Origin: Martinezella lusitana
Lineage (GTDB): Bacteria; Pseudomonadota; Alphaproteobacteria; Rhizobiales; Rhizobiaceae
DNA: 64,000 bases
Reading direction: 5' to 3'
Assembly: GCF_010668395.1 (NCBI RefSeq)
Contig: NZ_WUEY01000013.1
Coordinates: 124,001 to 188,000, forward strand
Below the pieces are notes generated by a model, which made no database searches, was not told where the DNA came from, and worked only from the letters and a program-made list of their open reading frames with translations. The position numbers and the translations under genes are program-made. Positions 35,690 through 44,550 of this stretch are shown piece after piece (the stretch's first letter is position 1; every line of letters begins with the position of its first letter).

Positions 35690-35809
35690 TGCGTAGGCCG
35701 GCGAGGCCATCTCCGATAAGATCGGCCGCTGCATCCACGGCAATTTCCACATAGCCCGGATCGCGATGGGAGCGGCACGCCGCCGCCATCGCCCGGCCGT
35801 TCATTGCAT
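35690..35809 (-). pseudogene. Decayed C-terminal tail of a TetR-family regulator
   Basis: In one minus-strand frame this gap reads ...MNGRAMAAACRSHRDPGYV and then EIAVDAAADLIGDGLAGLR. It aligns with the last residues of the intact TetR at 40428-41048 (HRDPSYMETAAEAAADLIRG), sharing HRDP-Y-E-A--AAADLI. DNA similarity to 40480-40540 is visible as well. No N-terminal or DNA-binding part remains, because the ROK gene lies directly upstream. It is a remnant of a duplicated or transferred regulator. Confidence 0.6.
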
Positions 35810-36529
35810 CTAGAAACTCAAGCTTTCATCCGTCCACAGGCGAAAACCTCCGAGAAAGGCATTCTCGTTGTCACCGGCGCGGCAGCCTTGAGGGAGCGTC
35901 TCGAGTTTTTCGAGGTTGCCGCCACCAATGACGGTTTCATGCGGCAGGAGCGCCGCTTGCAACCTGCCCACGACCTTCTCGACCGATTTGCGCCATTTCT
36001 TTTTCCCGTACTTGTCGAGCCCGCGCTCGCCGACGAAGTCCTCGAAGGTTTCATTCTTCTTGTAGGGCAGATGCGCGAGTTCCATCGGCAAACATACGTG
36101 ATTGACGATCATTGCCGAACCCAGCCCGGTGCCGAGCCCGAGAAACAACATATTCCCGCCGTTATAGCTGCCGATTGCCTGCATGACGGCATCGTTGACA
36201 AGCCTGACGGGCTTGCCGAAAGCGGCCGAAAAATCGAAGTCTTTCCAGCCGGGGCCAAGGTTGTGCGGTTCCAGCGCCGGCTTATTGCCGGCAACTGGCC
36301 CGGGATACCCCATGCCGATGACGTCGTACTGCCAGTCGCCTGCAAGCTTTTTGACCGTTTCGACCATCTGCTGGGCCGACATCGCCACGCCCGAGACGGC
36401 TGCTCTCCGGTCGCTGCCCGAACTCAGGCGGACTTTGACGTGCGAACCGCCAAGATCGATTGCCAGTACCACGAGATCTTTCGACGCTTTGGACGTCGGT
36501 TGCTTCGGAGTTTTTGGCCTTGTATTCAC
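35810..36529 (-). CDS. ROK-family kinase resembling polyphosphate glucokinase
   Basis: A 239-aa sugar kinase that probably phosphorylates glucose. It has the phosphate-1 motif AIDLGGSHVKVRL, GMGYPGPVAG, LVNDAVMQA and the phosphate-2 motif LGLGTGLGSAM, the arrangement of polyphosphate/ATP glucokinases. The zinc-binding CxCGxxGCxE motif of many ROK proteins is absent, as usual for the polyphosphate type. It follows the GH15 gene by 40 bp on the same strand, so glucose released by that enzyme could be trapped as glucose-6-phosphate. Confidence 0.85.
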   Translation of the reverse strand: MNTRPKTPKQPTSKASKDLVVLAIDLGGSHVKVRLSSGSDRRAAVSGVAMSAQQMVETVKKLAGDWQYDVIGMGYPGPVAGNKPALEPHNLGPGWKDFDFSAAFGKPVRLVNDAVMQAIGSYNGGNMLFLGLGTGLGSAMIVNHVCLPMELAHLPYKKNETFEDFVGERGLDKYGKKKWRKSVEKVVGRLQAALLPHETVIGGGNLEKLETLPQGCRAGDNENAFLGGFRLWTDESLSF

Positions 36530-36569
36530 GATGGATCTCTCCTCCAGGTGCGTCTGTTGTCAGTAAGGT

Positions 36570-38993
36570 CTAGCGAGCGCCGTCGGCCACGGCCACGGAG
36601 AAATCTACCCCCTCCCAATGGTCGGTATCGGGCCAATAAAATGTGAAGGTGACCAAGGCCCCCTTGGGCAGCCGTTCCGTCGCAAGCTCCGCAACGTCGA
36701 TGCCGAAGCCGTTTTTGCGCGTTTCGATATCGCTTTCGCTCGTCCACCCGTCGGAGCTCCAGCGGACGACGGCCTTCGCCATTACCTCGATCCTGAGACG
36801 CTTGCCGACGAGAACCTGCGAAGTCTTGTTGTTGAAGCGCCAGAGCACGAAGGGCGCCGTTGTCTTGTTTTTGATATAGCGTTCGACACCCTGCGGAGGC
36901 ATGTCGAAAACGGCATTGTCTCTCAGCGAACGCAGCAGCTTGATATGTTCGGCATGGGCCCAGACAAGCGGCATGGCGCTGCCGGAGGGCTCGCCGAAAA
37001 CAAGGCCCCGCTCCGGCATGTCGGGCTTATCCCAGACCTGTTCGGGCAAAAGGCCACCCGGGCCAGCCGATCCTTCAAGAGCATTGAGCAATGCCATGGC
37101 CGCTTTCGGCCTGCCGGCAGCAAGTTCGTAATGGGCCCGTTCGCCGGCGAGCAGCGGCCACGGCCGACCGATGCCGGTGCCGTCGAATGCGCTGCCGTCC
37201 TCATGTTCGCCATATCCGTCGCCCGTATAGCGATACCAGAGCGGCCCCTGCGGCAGGTCGCATTTGAGCTGCGCGTCGATGATTCTCACCGTGTCGACGA
37301 TGCGCGGATCGTTGGCGGCGCGCAATCCGAACCGAACCAGCGCCAGGGCATCCGGGCTGACGACGCGGGCCGTCGGCAGATAGGAATCAGCAGGCGGTCG
37401 GTTCTTGATCGGCACGAAACCGTCGGCGGGTGATGCGCCATCGGCGATATCGGGCGGGGCGATGCGCACATAATAGCCGTTGACCCCAAGGTCGGCGCTG
37501 GCAGCATCGGCGTCGACATAGGTCCAGCGCTCTATCTGGTCGTTCCAGGCATCCGCCGTCTGCCTGAGATAGTCGGCATTGTGATCGTGGCCGGCAATTT
37601 CCAGAATATCGGCGGCGGCGAGCAGCGCGGCGATCTCGACGGCGAGCGTGAAGGGAGAAAAGCCGCCATCCTCTTCCCAGCGGTCCTCGCCGGTGACGGG
37701 GCCGTTGACAACCACATAGCACGCCGCTCTCTCGATCATCGAAACGTAGGACAAGAGCGCATCCCCGGTGAGGGCTCCTTCGCGACGGAGTGCGTCGGCA
37801 AGCAGGATGGGAAAGGCGCATTCGTCCATCTGTATGCCGGTCCAGTAGGGCTCGCCGTCGAGCCAGGCGTTCTGCGGCCAATGTCCGTCCGCCTCCTGGA
37901 TCGCGCGTAGATAGGCAAGAATGCGAAGTGCGTCCTGCGGTGCGCCGGCCGCAAGAAATCCGCCAGCCGTCTCGACGAGATCGCGCGGCCACACCAGGTG
38001 ATAGCCTCCGAGATCCTCGTCGCCCTTGGCAAAGCCCCAGGGAATGGAGAGCGAGGCGACTGCCGGCCCCTCGAAGGACAGAGGCCGGTGCGTTGCAAGA
38101 ACGGCCGTCGATATCCGATAGCGATTGAGTTCGGGTGGCGGCGCCCTTGGTTCATCCAGCGGCAGCAGAGTGCTCTGCCATCTCCGCCAGTCGGCGACAT
38201 AGCTGCGCTCGGCATCCTTGTATCCGGCTTGCAGACTGGCGAGTGCGTTGTAGGCCGCCTCTTCGGGACGGTTTCCAAAGCCAAGCGACAGAAGCACGGT
38301 GTCGCTTCCGGCAGCAAGGTCGATTTCACCGGTCAGTGCGACGTTGCCGTCGGCGGCATGGGTGATGCGCGGGTCCAATTCTCCGGTATCCTGCAACTGA
38401 CGCCAGCCATCGGAAATGCCGACATAGCCAGCCGAGGCCGATCGCCATCCGCCGCTGACGGCGAGCGCCAGCGAGATGCCACCCTTGCCGGTCGCAAAAA
38501 GCATCGGCGTGCCTTTGTAATCCCCGACCCAGCCCGTATTGCCGCTGCCGGCATTGACCAGATGCGGAGCGGCCAGCACATATAGCCGATAGTCGTGAAC
38601 CGACCCGTGCAGCGCTTCGAACGATATTTGCTGAAGCAGGCTGTTCCGCGCCGGATCGACGATAATGCGCTTGATGATGCGGTAGCGCCCGTCGATTGCC
38701 GTATTGACGAGCCGATAGGCCGGAACGCCATCTTCGACGGTTGTGACGACGCTTTCGGCATCACGCTTTTCCTCGGAAAAATAGCCATCCGGACCGGTAA
38801 CGATCAAACCGAGGTCGCGTGTGCAGGCGCAATCGACGCGCGGAAAATAAACTTCATTGAGGATGCCGTGGCTGAGTGTGAACCAAATGCGGCACGCCGG
38901 CGAGAGCGCCGTGCCCACCCCGCTCTTCGCACTGGATGTCCAGCGAGGAGCGATACCCCCCGCACCAACGCCCGAAGTATCGTCCTGAGTCAT
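36570..38993 (-). CDS. Glycoside hydrolase family 15 (glucoamylase / glucodextranase type)
   Basis: A 807-aa enzyme of glucodextranase build. The N-terminal beta-sandwich (about 20-270) is followed by the (alpha/alpha)6 GH15 barrel (about 290-680) with WPRDLVETAGGF, the likely general acid in TGIQMDECAF and the general base in RPWPLLAGERAHYELA, then a C-terminal beta domain. No signal peptide, so it acts on internal alpha-glucan or imported oligosaccharide. ATG 38993 follows GGAG; an upstream start at 39059 looks less likely. It releases glucose for the ROK kinase encoded 40 bp downstream. Confidence 0.9.
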   Translation of the reverse strand: MTQDDTSGVGAGGIAPRWTSSAKSGVGTALSPACRIWFTLSHGILNEVYFPRVDCACTRDLGLIVTGPDGYFSEEKRDAESVVTTVEDGVPAYRLVNTAIDGRYRIIKRIIVDPARNSLLQQISFEALHGSVHDYRLYVLAAPHLVNAGSGNTGWVGDYKGTPMLFATGKGGISLALAVSGGWRSASAGYVGISDGWRQLQDTGELDPRITHAADGNVALTGEIDLAAGSDTVLLSLGFGNRPEEAAYNALASLQAGYKDAERSYVADWRRWQSTLLPLDEPRAPPPELNRYRISTAVLATHRPLSFEGPAVASLSIPWGFAKGDEDLGGYHLVWPRDLVETAGGFLAAGAPQDALRILAYLRAIQEADGHWPQNAWLDGEPYWTGIQMDECAFPILLADALRREGALTGDALLSYVSMIERAACYVVVNGPVTGEDRWEEDGGFSPFTLAVEIAALLAAADILEIAGHDHNADYLRQTADAWNDQIERWTYVDADAASADLGVNGYYVRIAPPDIADGASPADGFVPIKNRPPADSYLPTARVVSPDALALVRFGLRAANDPRIVDTVRIIDAQLKCDLPQGPLWYRYTGDGYGEHEDGSAFDGTGIGRPWPLLAGERAHYELAAGRPKAAMALLNALEGSAGPGGLLPEQVWDKPDMPERGLVFGEPSGSAMPLVWAHAEHIKLLRSLRDNAVFDMPPQGVERYIKNKTTAPFVLWRFNNKTSQVLVGKRLRIEVMAKAVVRWSSDGWTSESDIETRKNGFGIDVAELATERLPKGALVTFTFYWPDTDHWEGVDFSVAVADGAR

Positions 38994-39382
38994 GCGTTCA
39001 TCTCCGTTGTCGTTGCAATCTGCTCTGACAAACCGGCTTCGGCAAGAGCTGCTCGTCACGACGTTGGCCGGGACTTTGGAATGATGCGTCCGCTGTCGTC
39101 AAATTGCGCAATGGCGGCCGGTGAAGAAGCCGAGCCTGTGACCAGAGGTTCATCCCAAGGCACAGTCCGCGAACCGTATAAGTATGGCCAAGGATAGCCA
39201 GCCACTATTCCTACACGGTTCCGACGGGATCGTCGAAGATCTCCGGTCCATAAGGCTGCGGTGGTCGTTGAGGCTGCGGGTACTCGCCCCAAAACGAATG
39301 GCGGGTTGAGATACGTTCGATCAGCCGCTATCTGGGTGCCGAGCCCAAGAGGGCTCTTCGTGAACAAAAAGGTGATGCCGTC
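38994..39382. other. 389-bp intergenic region between GH15 and MYG1 genes
   Basis: No gene supported. A minus-strand frame reading into the region (ending at 39056) and another near 39205-39335 are Pro/Trp-rich but lack start codons and family resemblance. Divergent promoters for both flanking genes should lie here; none could be placed. Confidence 0.4.
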
Positions 39383-40339
39383 ATGATTCCAGATTTCCTC
39401 GTCACCCATTCCGGTGGCTTCCATGCGGACGAATTGCTGTCGAGCGTCATCCTGACCCGGCTTTTCCCGCAGGCCCGCCTCGTCCGCAGCAGGGCTCCGG
39501 AATGGATCACGGCCGGCGCAGATCGGATCATCTATGATGTCGGCGGGAAATATGACGCAGCTGAGCGGATATTCGATCACCATCAGCGCGGGGCGCCGCT
39601 ACGGGACGATGGCCAGCCGTACAGCTCGTTCGGATTGATCTGGAGACATTATGGTCGTGATTATCTTGCCGCGCTCGGCCTTCCGGAAGCCCATATAGAT
39701 ACGGTTCACGTTTCTTTCGACACGAGTTTTGTGCTGCCAATCGATCTGGTGGACAATGGTGCGCTTAGTCCCTCGATTGCAGGGCCGCTGGCCGGGCTCA
39801 CGCTGTCGGCGCTGCTGGAAACCTTAAAACCGGTCTTCGATGAGACGGACCCTGAGGCCGACGATCGCTGTTTCCACGCAGCGCTTGCCATCGCCCGTAG
39901 TTTCGTCGAGGCAAGGATAGGGCAAAGCGCTGCAAAATTGCGGGCCGAGGCACTTGTACACCAGGCAATCGTGGAGACGGGCAAGGGGCGAGTTCTGGAG
40001 CTGCCGATGGGAATGCCGTTCCGTCCCGCCATCATGAAGGCGGGCGCTGATCACCTGCTGTTTGTCGTTCATCCGCGCGAAAAGGATTGGTGCCTGACCG
40101 GCATCCGGCGCGCGGAGGAGGGGTTTGAGCTTCGCGCCGATCTGCCAATGGCCTGGGCCGGTCTGACCAATGGCGATCTGGAGGCGGCTTGTGGCGTGGA
40201 GGGCGCAAGCTTTTGCCACAACGGCCGTTTCATCGCCGCGGCCCGGACGCGCGAGGCCGCTCTTGCCATGGCCGAGTTGGCCGTACGAGAGGCAATTTCC
40301 AGCGAAGCGGGATCAGCAGCCCACACCGGTCTACGCTGA
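39383..40339 (+). CDS. MYG1 family protein (UPF0160)
   Basis: A 318-aa protein of the MYG1/UPF0160 family, DHH-phosphoesterase-like enzymes (the eukaryotic member is a 3'-5' RNA exonuclease). Metal-binding motifs THSGGFHADE (residues 8-17), IYDVGG and FDHHQRG are all present, as is the C-terminal substrate domain with HPREKDWCLTGI. Length agrees. The bacterial role is not established; nuclease activity on RNA is the best guess from the family. Confidence 0.88.
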   Translation: MIPDFLVTHSGGFHADELLSSVILTRLFPQARLVRSRAPEWITAGADRIIYDVGGKYDAAERIFDHHQRGAPLRDDGQPYSSFGLIWRHYGRDYLAALGLPEAHIDTVHVSFDTSFVLPIDLVDNGALSPSIAGPLAGLTLSALLETLKPVFDETDPEADDRCFHAALAIARSFVEARIGQSAAKLRAEALVHQAIVETGKGRVLELPMGMPFRPAIMKAGADHLLFVVHPREKDWCLTGIRRAEEGFELRADLPMAWAGLTNGDLEAACGVEGASFCHNGRFIAAARTREAALAMAELAVREAISSEAGSAAHTGLR

Positions 40340-40427
40340 ACTGTCCCGGCACTCTTGCTATTGCGAGTGAAAGCTCGCGATCTGTCGCATGTGCAGTGGG
40401 TTGGGGAACATTCGGGCTTGTCTGCGA

Positions 40428-41048
40428 TCAGGTCGTCCGGCCTGCGGCTCTCGATCCAGGGTCGTTTGAGCCGGGGAGGCGGCCTCTAATAAGATCAGCC
40501 GCCGCTTCCGCTGCAGTTTCCATATAGCTCGGGTCGCGATGGAGCAGGACGACCGCAAAGGCGCCGTCGAGAAGCAACATGACCTGGCGCGCAAGTAACG
40601 AGGCATCGCCATCCGCTCCCGCTTTCATGAAGACCGACCCCAGCCAGTCTTCCACACGCTTCTTGTGGGCTCGGGCTGTGACCAGGGCCGGATGGCCGGG
40701 AAGGTTGACGAGTTCCACCGAGGTTCGCAGGAAGCCGCAGCCCTTCCATTTGGCGTTCCGCGCCGATTGCGCCAGATGGCGAAAGATGCCGGCAACTTTC
40801 TCGGCAGCATCGCCTTCCGTCTCATCGAACCAACGCTTGAAGAGGGAGAGGTTCGGTTCGTCGCGGGCTTGCAGATGGGCAGCGATCAGGTCGTCCTTGC
40901 TGCGGAAATGATAGTAGAGGGTCCGCTTGGTGAGGCCTGCCTTTTCGGCGATGGCGTCGACGCTGATCGCGCGGATTCCATCCTGCCGGAAGAGTTTTCC
41001 GGCGGCCTGGAGAATGCGTTCGCGTGTCGGCTGCGAGCTGTCTTTCAT
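40428..41048 (-). CDS. TetR-family regulator, divergent from an alpha/beta hydrolase
   Basis: A 206-aa TetR protein with the helix-turn-helix AISVDAIAEKAGLTKRTLYYHFRSKDDLIAAHL and a C-terminal domain of the YcdC/TetR_C class (KWKGCGFLRTSVELVNLPGHPA, LLLDGAFAVVLLHRDPSYMETA). A 24-bp palindrome covers the 61-bp gap to the divergent hydrolase gene, so it most likely controls both. A broken copy of its C-terminus occurs at about 35690-35809. Confidence 0.92.
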   Translation of the reverse strand: MKDSSQPTRERILQAAGKLFRQDGIRAISVDAIAEKAGLTKRTLYYHFRSKDDLIAAHLQARDEPNLSLFKRWFDETEGDAAEKVAGIFRHLAQSARNAKWKGCGFLRTSVELVNLPGHPALVTARAHKKRVEDWLGSVFMKAGADGDASLLARQVMLLLDGAFAVVLLHRDPSYMETAAEAAADLIRGRLPGSNDPGSRAAGRTT

Positions 41049-41055
41049 GGCTCAA

Positions 41056-41079
41056 TGTATACCGGGTAGTGAGTATACA
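41056..41079. promoter_or_regulatory. TetR operator palindrome TGTATAC-N10-GTATACA
   Basis: A perfect 7-bp inverted repeat with a 10-bp spacer, 24 bp in total, lying 7 bases upstream of the tetR ATG and 30 upstream of the divergent hydrolase ATG. Size and place are typical for TetR control of both genes. Confidence 0.75.
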
Positions 41080-41109
41080 CAATGAGGCCGTCGTCTCATC
41101 TTGTCGGCC

Positions 41110-42027
41110 ATGACCGAGCAACCCTTTTCATCTTCGAACACAAGCAGCCTGGCGATTTCCATTCGTTGCCGGGATGGCGTCGTTCTCGGCGGCCATCTTT
41201 GGCCGGCGGAGACCAAGAGGCCGGAAGGCAGTGTGATCATCAATCCCGCTACGGGCGTTCTTGCGCGCTACTATCACCGTTATGCGCAGTTTCTGGCGCG
41301 ACATGGATTTGACGTCCTGACCTTCGATTATCGCGGCATCGGCCGATCGCGTCCGCAGCAGCTGCGCGGGTCCGGATATCGCTGGCGGGATTGGGGCGAA
41401 CAGGATTTCGAGGCGGCGTTACGGTGGTTGGCGGCCGATCGGCGTAGCGGTCCGCTCATGGTGGTGGGCCATAGCATCGGCGGCTTCCTGCCGGGACTGG
41501 CCGAAAGCGCGCCTGAGATCGACAGGATGCTAACGGTCGGAGCTCAATATGCCTGGTGGGGCGACTACAAGCCGCGTCGGCGGGCTGCCTTGTTTCTCAA
41601 ATGGCATGTCGCCATGCCGGCGCTGACGGCGGCCTGTGGCTATTTTCCGGGCCGCCGGCTCGGCTGGCTGGAAGATCTGCCGTCCGGCGTGGCGAACGAA
41701 TGGAGCTTTCGCGGGCCGCGGTTTGAACGCAGCCATCCGAGAAGCGAGAGGAAGGACGCACTGAGGCGCATGGCGGCTGCCAGGGCACGCATTCTCGCAG
41801 TCGCGGTTTCCGACGATGAACTGGGCACGCTGCCGGCCATTCGTCGCGCGCTCGATTACTATACCGGTGCGCAGCGCACGTCGGTACTGCTGCACCCAGC
41901 TGATTTCGGCCGTGGTGCGATCGGCCATTTCGGCCTGTTCCACGACCGTTACACAGACAGCTTCTGGACCGATACGCTTTCATGGCTGCGGGAGGGTCGC
42001 AATCCCTGGCCCTCCCGAATTGTCTGA
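41110..42027 (+). CDS. Alpha/beta hydrolase (esterase-like)
   Basis: A 305-aa cytoplasmic alpha/beta hydrolase. Nucleophile elbow GHSIGGFLPG; the catalytic His is in GAIGHFGLFH near the C-terminus; DYRGIGRSRP is the usual strand-loop before the elbow. It resembles the YheT/COG4757-type predicted hydrolases. ATG 41110 is preferred to the TTG at 41101. It is controlled by the divergent TetR protein by inference. Substrate unknown. Confidence 0.85.
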   Translation: MTEQPFSSSNTSSLAISIRCRDGVVLGGHLWPAETKRPEGSVIINPATGVLARYYHRYAQFLARHGFDVLTFDYRGIGRSRPQQLRGSGYRWRDWGEQDFEAALRWLAADRRSGPLMVVGHSIGGFLPGLAESAPEIDRMLTVGAQYAWWGDYKPRRRAALFLKWHVAMPALTAACGYFPGRRLGWLEDLPSGVANEWSFRGPRFERSHPRSERKDALRRMAAARARILAVAVSDDELGTLPAIRRALDYYTGAQRTSVLLHPADFGRGAIGHFGLFHDRYTDSFWTDTLSWLREGRNPWPSRIV

Positions 42028-42104
42028 ACGGCGAACCTGCTCGTCCGCCGGCGGCAAAGAAGCGCCGTGAGAGGCTTGGTTTGATAAGCCGCCTCCCTGC
42101 TCGC

Positions 42105-43163
42105 TCAGGCTGCTCCCGGCACCGAAAGCGAGGCCATATCGATCACGAAGCGATAGGGAATGTCCGCGCGCTGCAGTGTCGCGAAAGCGTCGTTGATCTC
42201 TTCCGGGCGGATGATCCGGCATTCGGGAAGAATGCCCTTGCGTGCGCAGAAATCGATCACTTCCTGCGTTTCGCGCATTCCGCCGATCGGCGATCCGGCA
42301 ACTCGGCGCCGGCCGATAAGGAAAGGAAGGCCGTTCACTTCGCCCCAGGGGCCGACCTGCCCGACCACGACCAGCGTACCGTCGATATCCAGCAGAGGCA
42401 TGTAGGCATCGAGATCATGCTTGACGGGAACCGTGTCGATGATCAGGTCGAAGGCGTTGGCAGCGGCATTCATGGCCGCAGCATGGGTTGAGATCAGGAA
42501 GTCGTCGGCGCCGATTTCGCGGGCAATCTTTTCCTTGTCCGGCGAGCGCGAGATCATCGTCACTTTGGCGCCCATGGCAGCTGCCAGCTTGACGGCCATG
42601 TGACCGAGGCCGCCCATACCGATGACGCCGACGCGGCTATGCGGACCGACATTCCAGGTGCGAAGCGGCGAATAAGTGGTGATGCCGGCGCAAAGGATCG
42701 GAGCGGTGCGCGAGAGATCCATACCCTCGGGCACGGTGCAGACGAACTCCTCGCGCACGACGATATGCTTCGAGTAGCCGCCTTTCGTGATCGATCCGTC
42801 GATCCGATCGGGAACGCTGTAGGTGCCCGTATTGCCTTCGCGGCAGAACTGCTCCTCGCCGCGCCGGCACTGATCGCAATGCTGGCAGCTGTCGACCATG
42901 CAGCCGACCGCACCGTGGTCGCCGATCCTGAATTTGGTGACATCGCTGCCGACCTCGATCACTCGGCCGACGATTTCATGGCCCGGGACCAGGGGGTAGC
43001 TCGAAAAACCCCAATCGTTGTGCGCCATGTGGACGTCCGAGTGGCAGATTCCGGCATAGACGATCTCCATCACCACGTCGTTCGGGCGCGGTGCGCGCCG
43101 TTCGAAAGAGTAGGGCTCCAGCGGAGTCTCCGCCGAGGTGCACGCATAGCCAATGGTCTTCAT
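42105..43163 (-). CDS. Zinc-dependent alcohol/aldehyde reductase (YahK/CAD type)
   Basis: A 352-aa medium-chain dehydrogenase of the cinnamyl-alcohol-dehydrogenase/YahK group, which reduces a broad range of aldehydes with NADPH. Catalytic zinc ligands lie in GICHSDVH and PGHEIVG, structural zinc Cys in CQHCDQCRRGEEQFC, and the Rossmann loop in VIGMGGLGHMAVKLA. GGCGGAC precedes ATG 43163, the family start (MKTIGYACTS); an upstream ATG at 43214 is less likely. It is divergent from the aldo/keto reductase. Confidence 0.93.
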   Translation of the reverse strand: MKTIGYACTSAETPLEPYSFERRAPRPNDVVMEIVYAGICHSDVHMAHNDWGFSSYPLVPGHEIVGRVIEVGSDVTKFRIGDHGAVGCMVDSCQHCDQCRRGEEQFCREGNTGTYSVPDRIDGSITKGGYSKHIVVREEFVCTVPEGMDLSRTAPILCAGITTYSPLRTWNVGPHSRVGVIGMGGLGHMAVKLAAAMGAKVTMISRSPDKEKIAREIGADDFLISTHAAAMNAAANAFDLIIDTVPVKHDLDAYMPLLDIDGTLVVVGQVGPWGEVNGLPFLIGRRRVAGSPIGGMRETQEVIDFCARKGILPECRIIRPEEINDAFATLQRADIPYRFVIDMASLSVPGAA

Positions 43164-43355
43164 GTTTCGTCCGCCTTTTATGTCGTGGAGCGCTCTTGCA
43201 CGCCGATTGATCATCGGGAGAGAATCTATCCGACGCCGGCCGCAACGTTAAGACAGGCAATCGTGTTCGTCATCATCTCTGTCCATCATGAATGGTATGC
43301 GACAGGATGCGATCGAAAGCGTCAGGCTGGCCGGTGACGGAGCCATTATCCGAAA

Positions 43356-43430
43356 TCACGAATTCTAAAATCGTGAATCCGCGCCTAATTCCTTTGTTTG
43401 ACGAACTTACATATGAGATAGGATATATGT
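43356..43430. promoter_or_regulatory. Two inverted repeats before the aldo/keto reductase gene
   Basis: TCACGA-N9-TCGTGA (43356-43376) and ACATAT-N10-ATATGT (43409-43430, extended by TTAC/GTAA flanks) lie in the 294-bp gap to the divergent alcohol dehydrogenase. A TTGACG box at about 43399 precedes the second repeat, which could cover a -10 region. No matching regulator gene is adjacent. Confidence 0.45.
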
Positions 43431-43457
43431 GGACGTAAGCCGGTCGGGGGACCATGC

Positions 43458-44456
43458 ATGCACCTTGATGACTATGCCGCACTCGGTCGTTCGGAGTTGC
43501 GCGTCAGTCCGCTTGCGCTCGGAACGATGACCTTCGATGCGGATTCCAGCTGGTATTTGCGTGAAAACAGGCATGCGGCAATTCTGGACCGCTATCTCGA
43601 ACTTGGCGGCAATTATCTCGATACCGGCAGTGGAGACCTGAAAGCGGGTGGGCAGACGGTTGTCGGCAACTATTTTGCGCAGCGGTCCCATCAACGCGAT
43701 CGGCTTGTGATCGCCGCCAAGTTCGGCATCGACCGGCATGGGCAGGAGTTCAGTCGCAGTGCCTTGACGGCCGATGTCGAGCAGACTCTGCGGCGCCTGC
43801 GTACCGATTATCTCGATGTCTACTGGCTGGACAACTGGGATATTCAGGCTCCCCTTGAAGAAGTGCTGGGCGCCCTTCACGATCTCACCCAATCGGGAAA
43901 ACTGCGCTATTTCGGCATTGCCGACACGCCGGCCTGGAAGGTCGCGCATGCGCACATGCTTGCGCAATGCAATGGCTGGGCTCCGTTCATCGGCCTGCAG
44001 ATCGAATATTCCCTGGCGGCCCGGCTCTTCGAGGTCGAACTCGTTCCGATGGCGCGAGGATTGGGGCTTGGCGTCGTCGCACATTCGCCGTTGAGCGGCG
44101 GCCTCATCAGCGGGCAATATACGCGCGCCAACAACAGGGCCGGTCATGCGGCGCAGCTGGCGCAACGGCCAGACGAGCAGGATCTCGAAATCGTCGATGC
44201 CCTGTTCCGCGTCGCAGCCGAACTTGGCACGACGACTGCCCGCGTGGCTCTTGCCTGGGCGATGGCGCGGCTGGCGGTATCGTCAACGATCATTGGCGTG
44301 CATACGCTGGAGCAACTTGACGAAGATATCGGCGCGCTCCAGGTTCAGCTTTCTCCCGAACAGACGGAGACGCTCGACGCACTCACCATACCCAACCCTT
44401 CTCTTTCCCTGCCGCTGCTTCTGCGGAACGCCGCGCCTTTGAGCTGTGTAGACTGA
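43458..44456 (+). CDS. Aldo/keto reductase-like protein lacking catalytic Tyr and His
   Basis: A 332-aa protein of the AKR barrel fold (DYAALGRSELRVSPLALGTMTF, the AKR start). In active AKRs the tetrad is Asp-Tyr-Lys-His. Here Asp55 (NYLDTGSGD) and Lys88 (LVIAAKFG) are kept, but the Tyr position (five after Asp55) is Asp60, and the His of the usual YQLH motif is Asp125 (VYWLDNWD). The C-terminal NADPH-binding part (TIIGVHTLEQL) is intact. It may bind NADPH without normal reductase activity, or use other chemistry. Confidence 0.85.
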   Translation: MHLDDYAALGRSELRVSPLALGTMTFDADSSWYLRENRHAAILDRYLELGGNYLDTGSGDLKAGGQTVVGNYFAQRSHQRDRLVIAAKFGIDRHGQEFSRSALTADVEQTLRRLRTDYLDVYWLDNWDIQAPLEEVLGALHDLTQSGKLRYFGIADTPAWKVAHAHMLAQCNGWAPFIGLQIEYSLAARLFEVELVPMARGLGLGVVAHSPLSGGLISGQYTRANNRAGHAAQLAQRPDEQDLEIVDALFRVAAELGTTTARVALAWAMARLAVSSTIIGVHTLEQLDEDIGALQVQLSPEQTETLDALTIPNPSLSLPLLLRNAAPLSCVD

Positions 44457-44550
44457 ACCGCGAGCTCTGATCCCTGCCGATGCCGGCTCCGCTGGCGGTT
44501 GCATGGCTTCTTTTCTCGGCCCGCACTCCTATCTAAGCTGCCAGGGTTGA

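Noticed and set aside
39056-39583. Minus-strand frame entering the GH15-MYG1 gap with a Pro/Trp-rich end
   Set aside because: It overlaps the MYG1 coding start in antisense and lacks family resemblance; kept only as intergenic.
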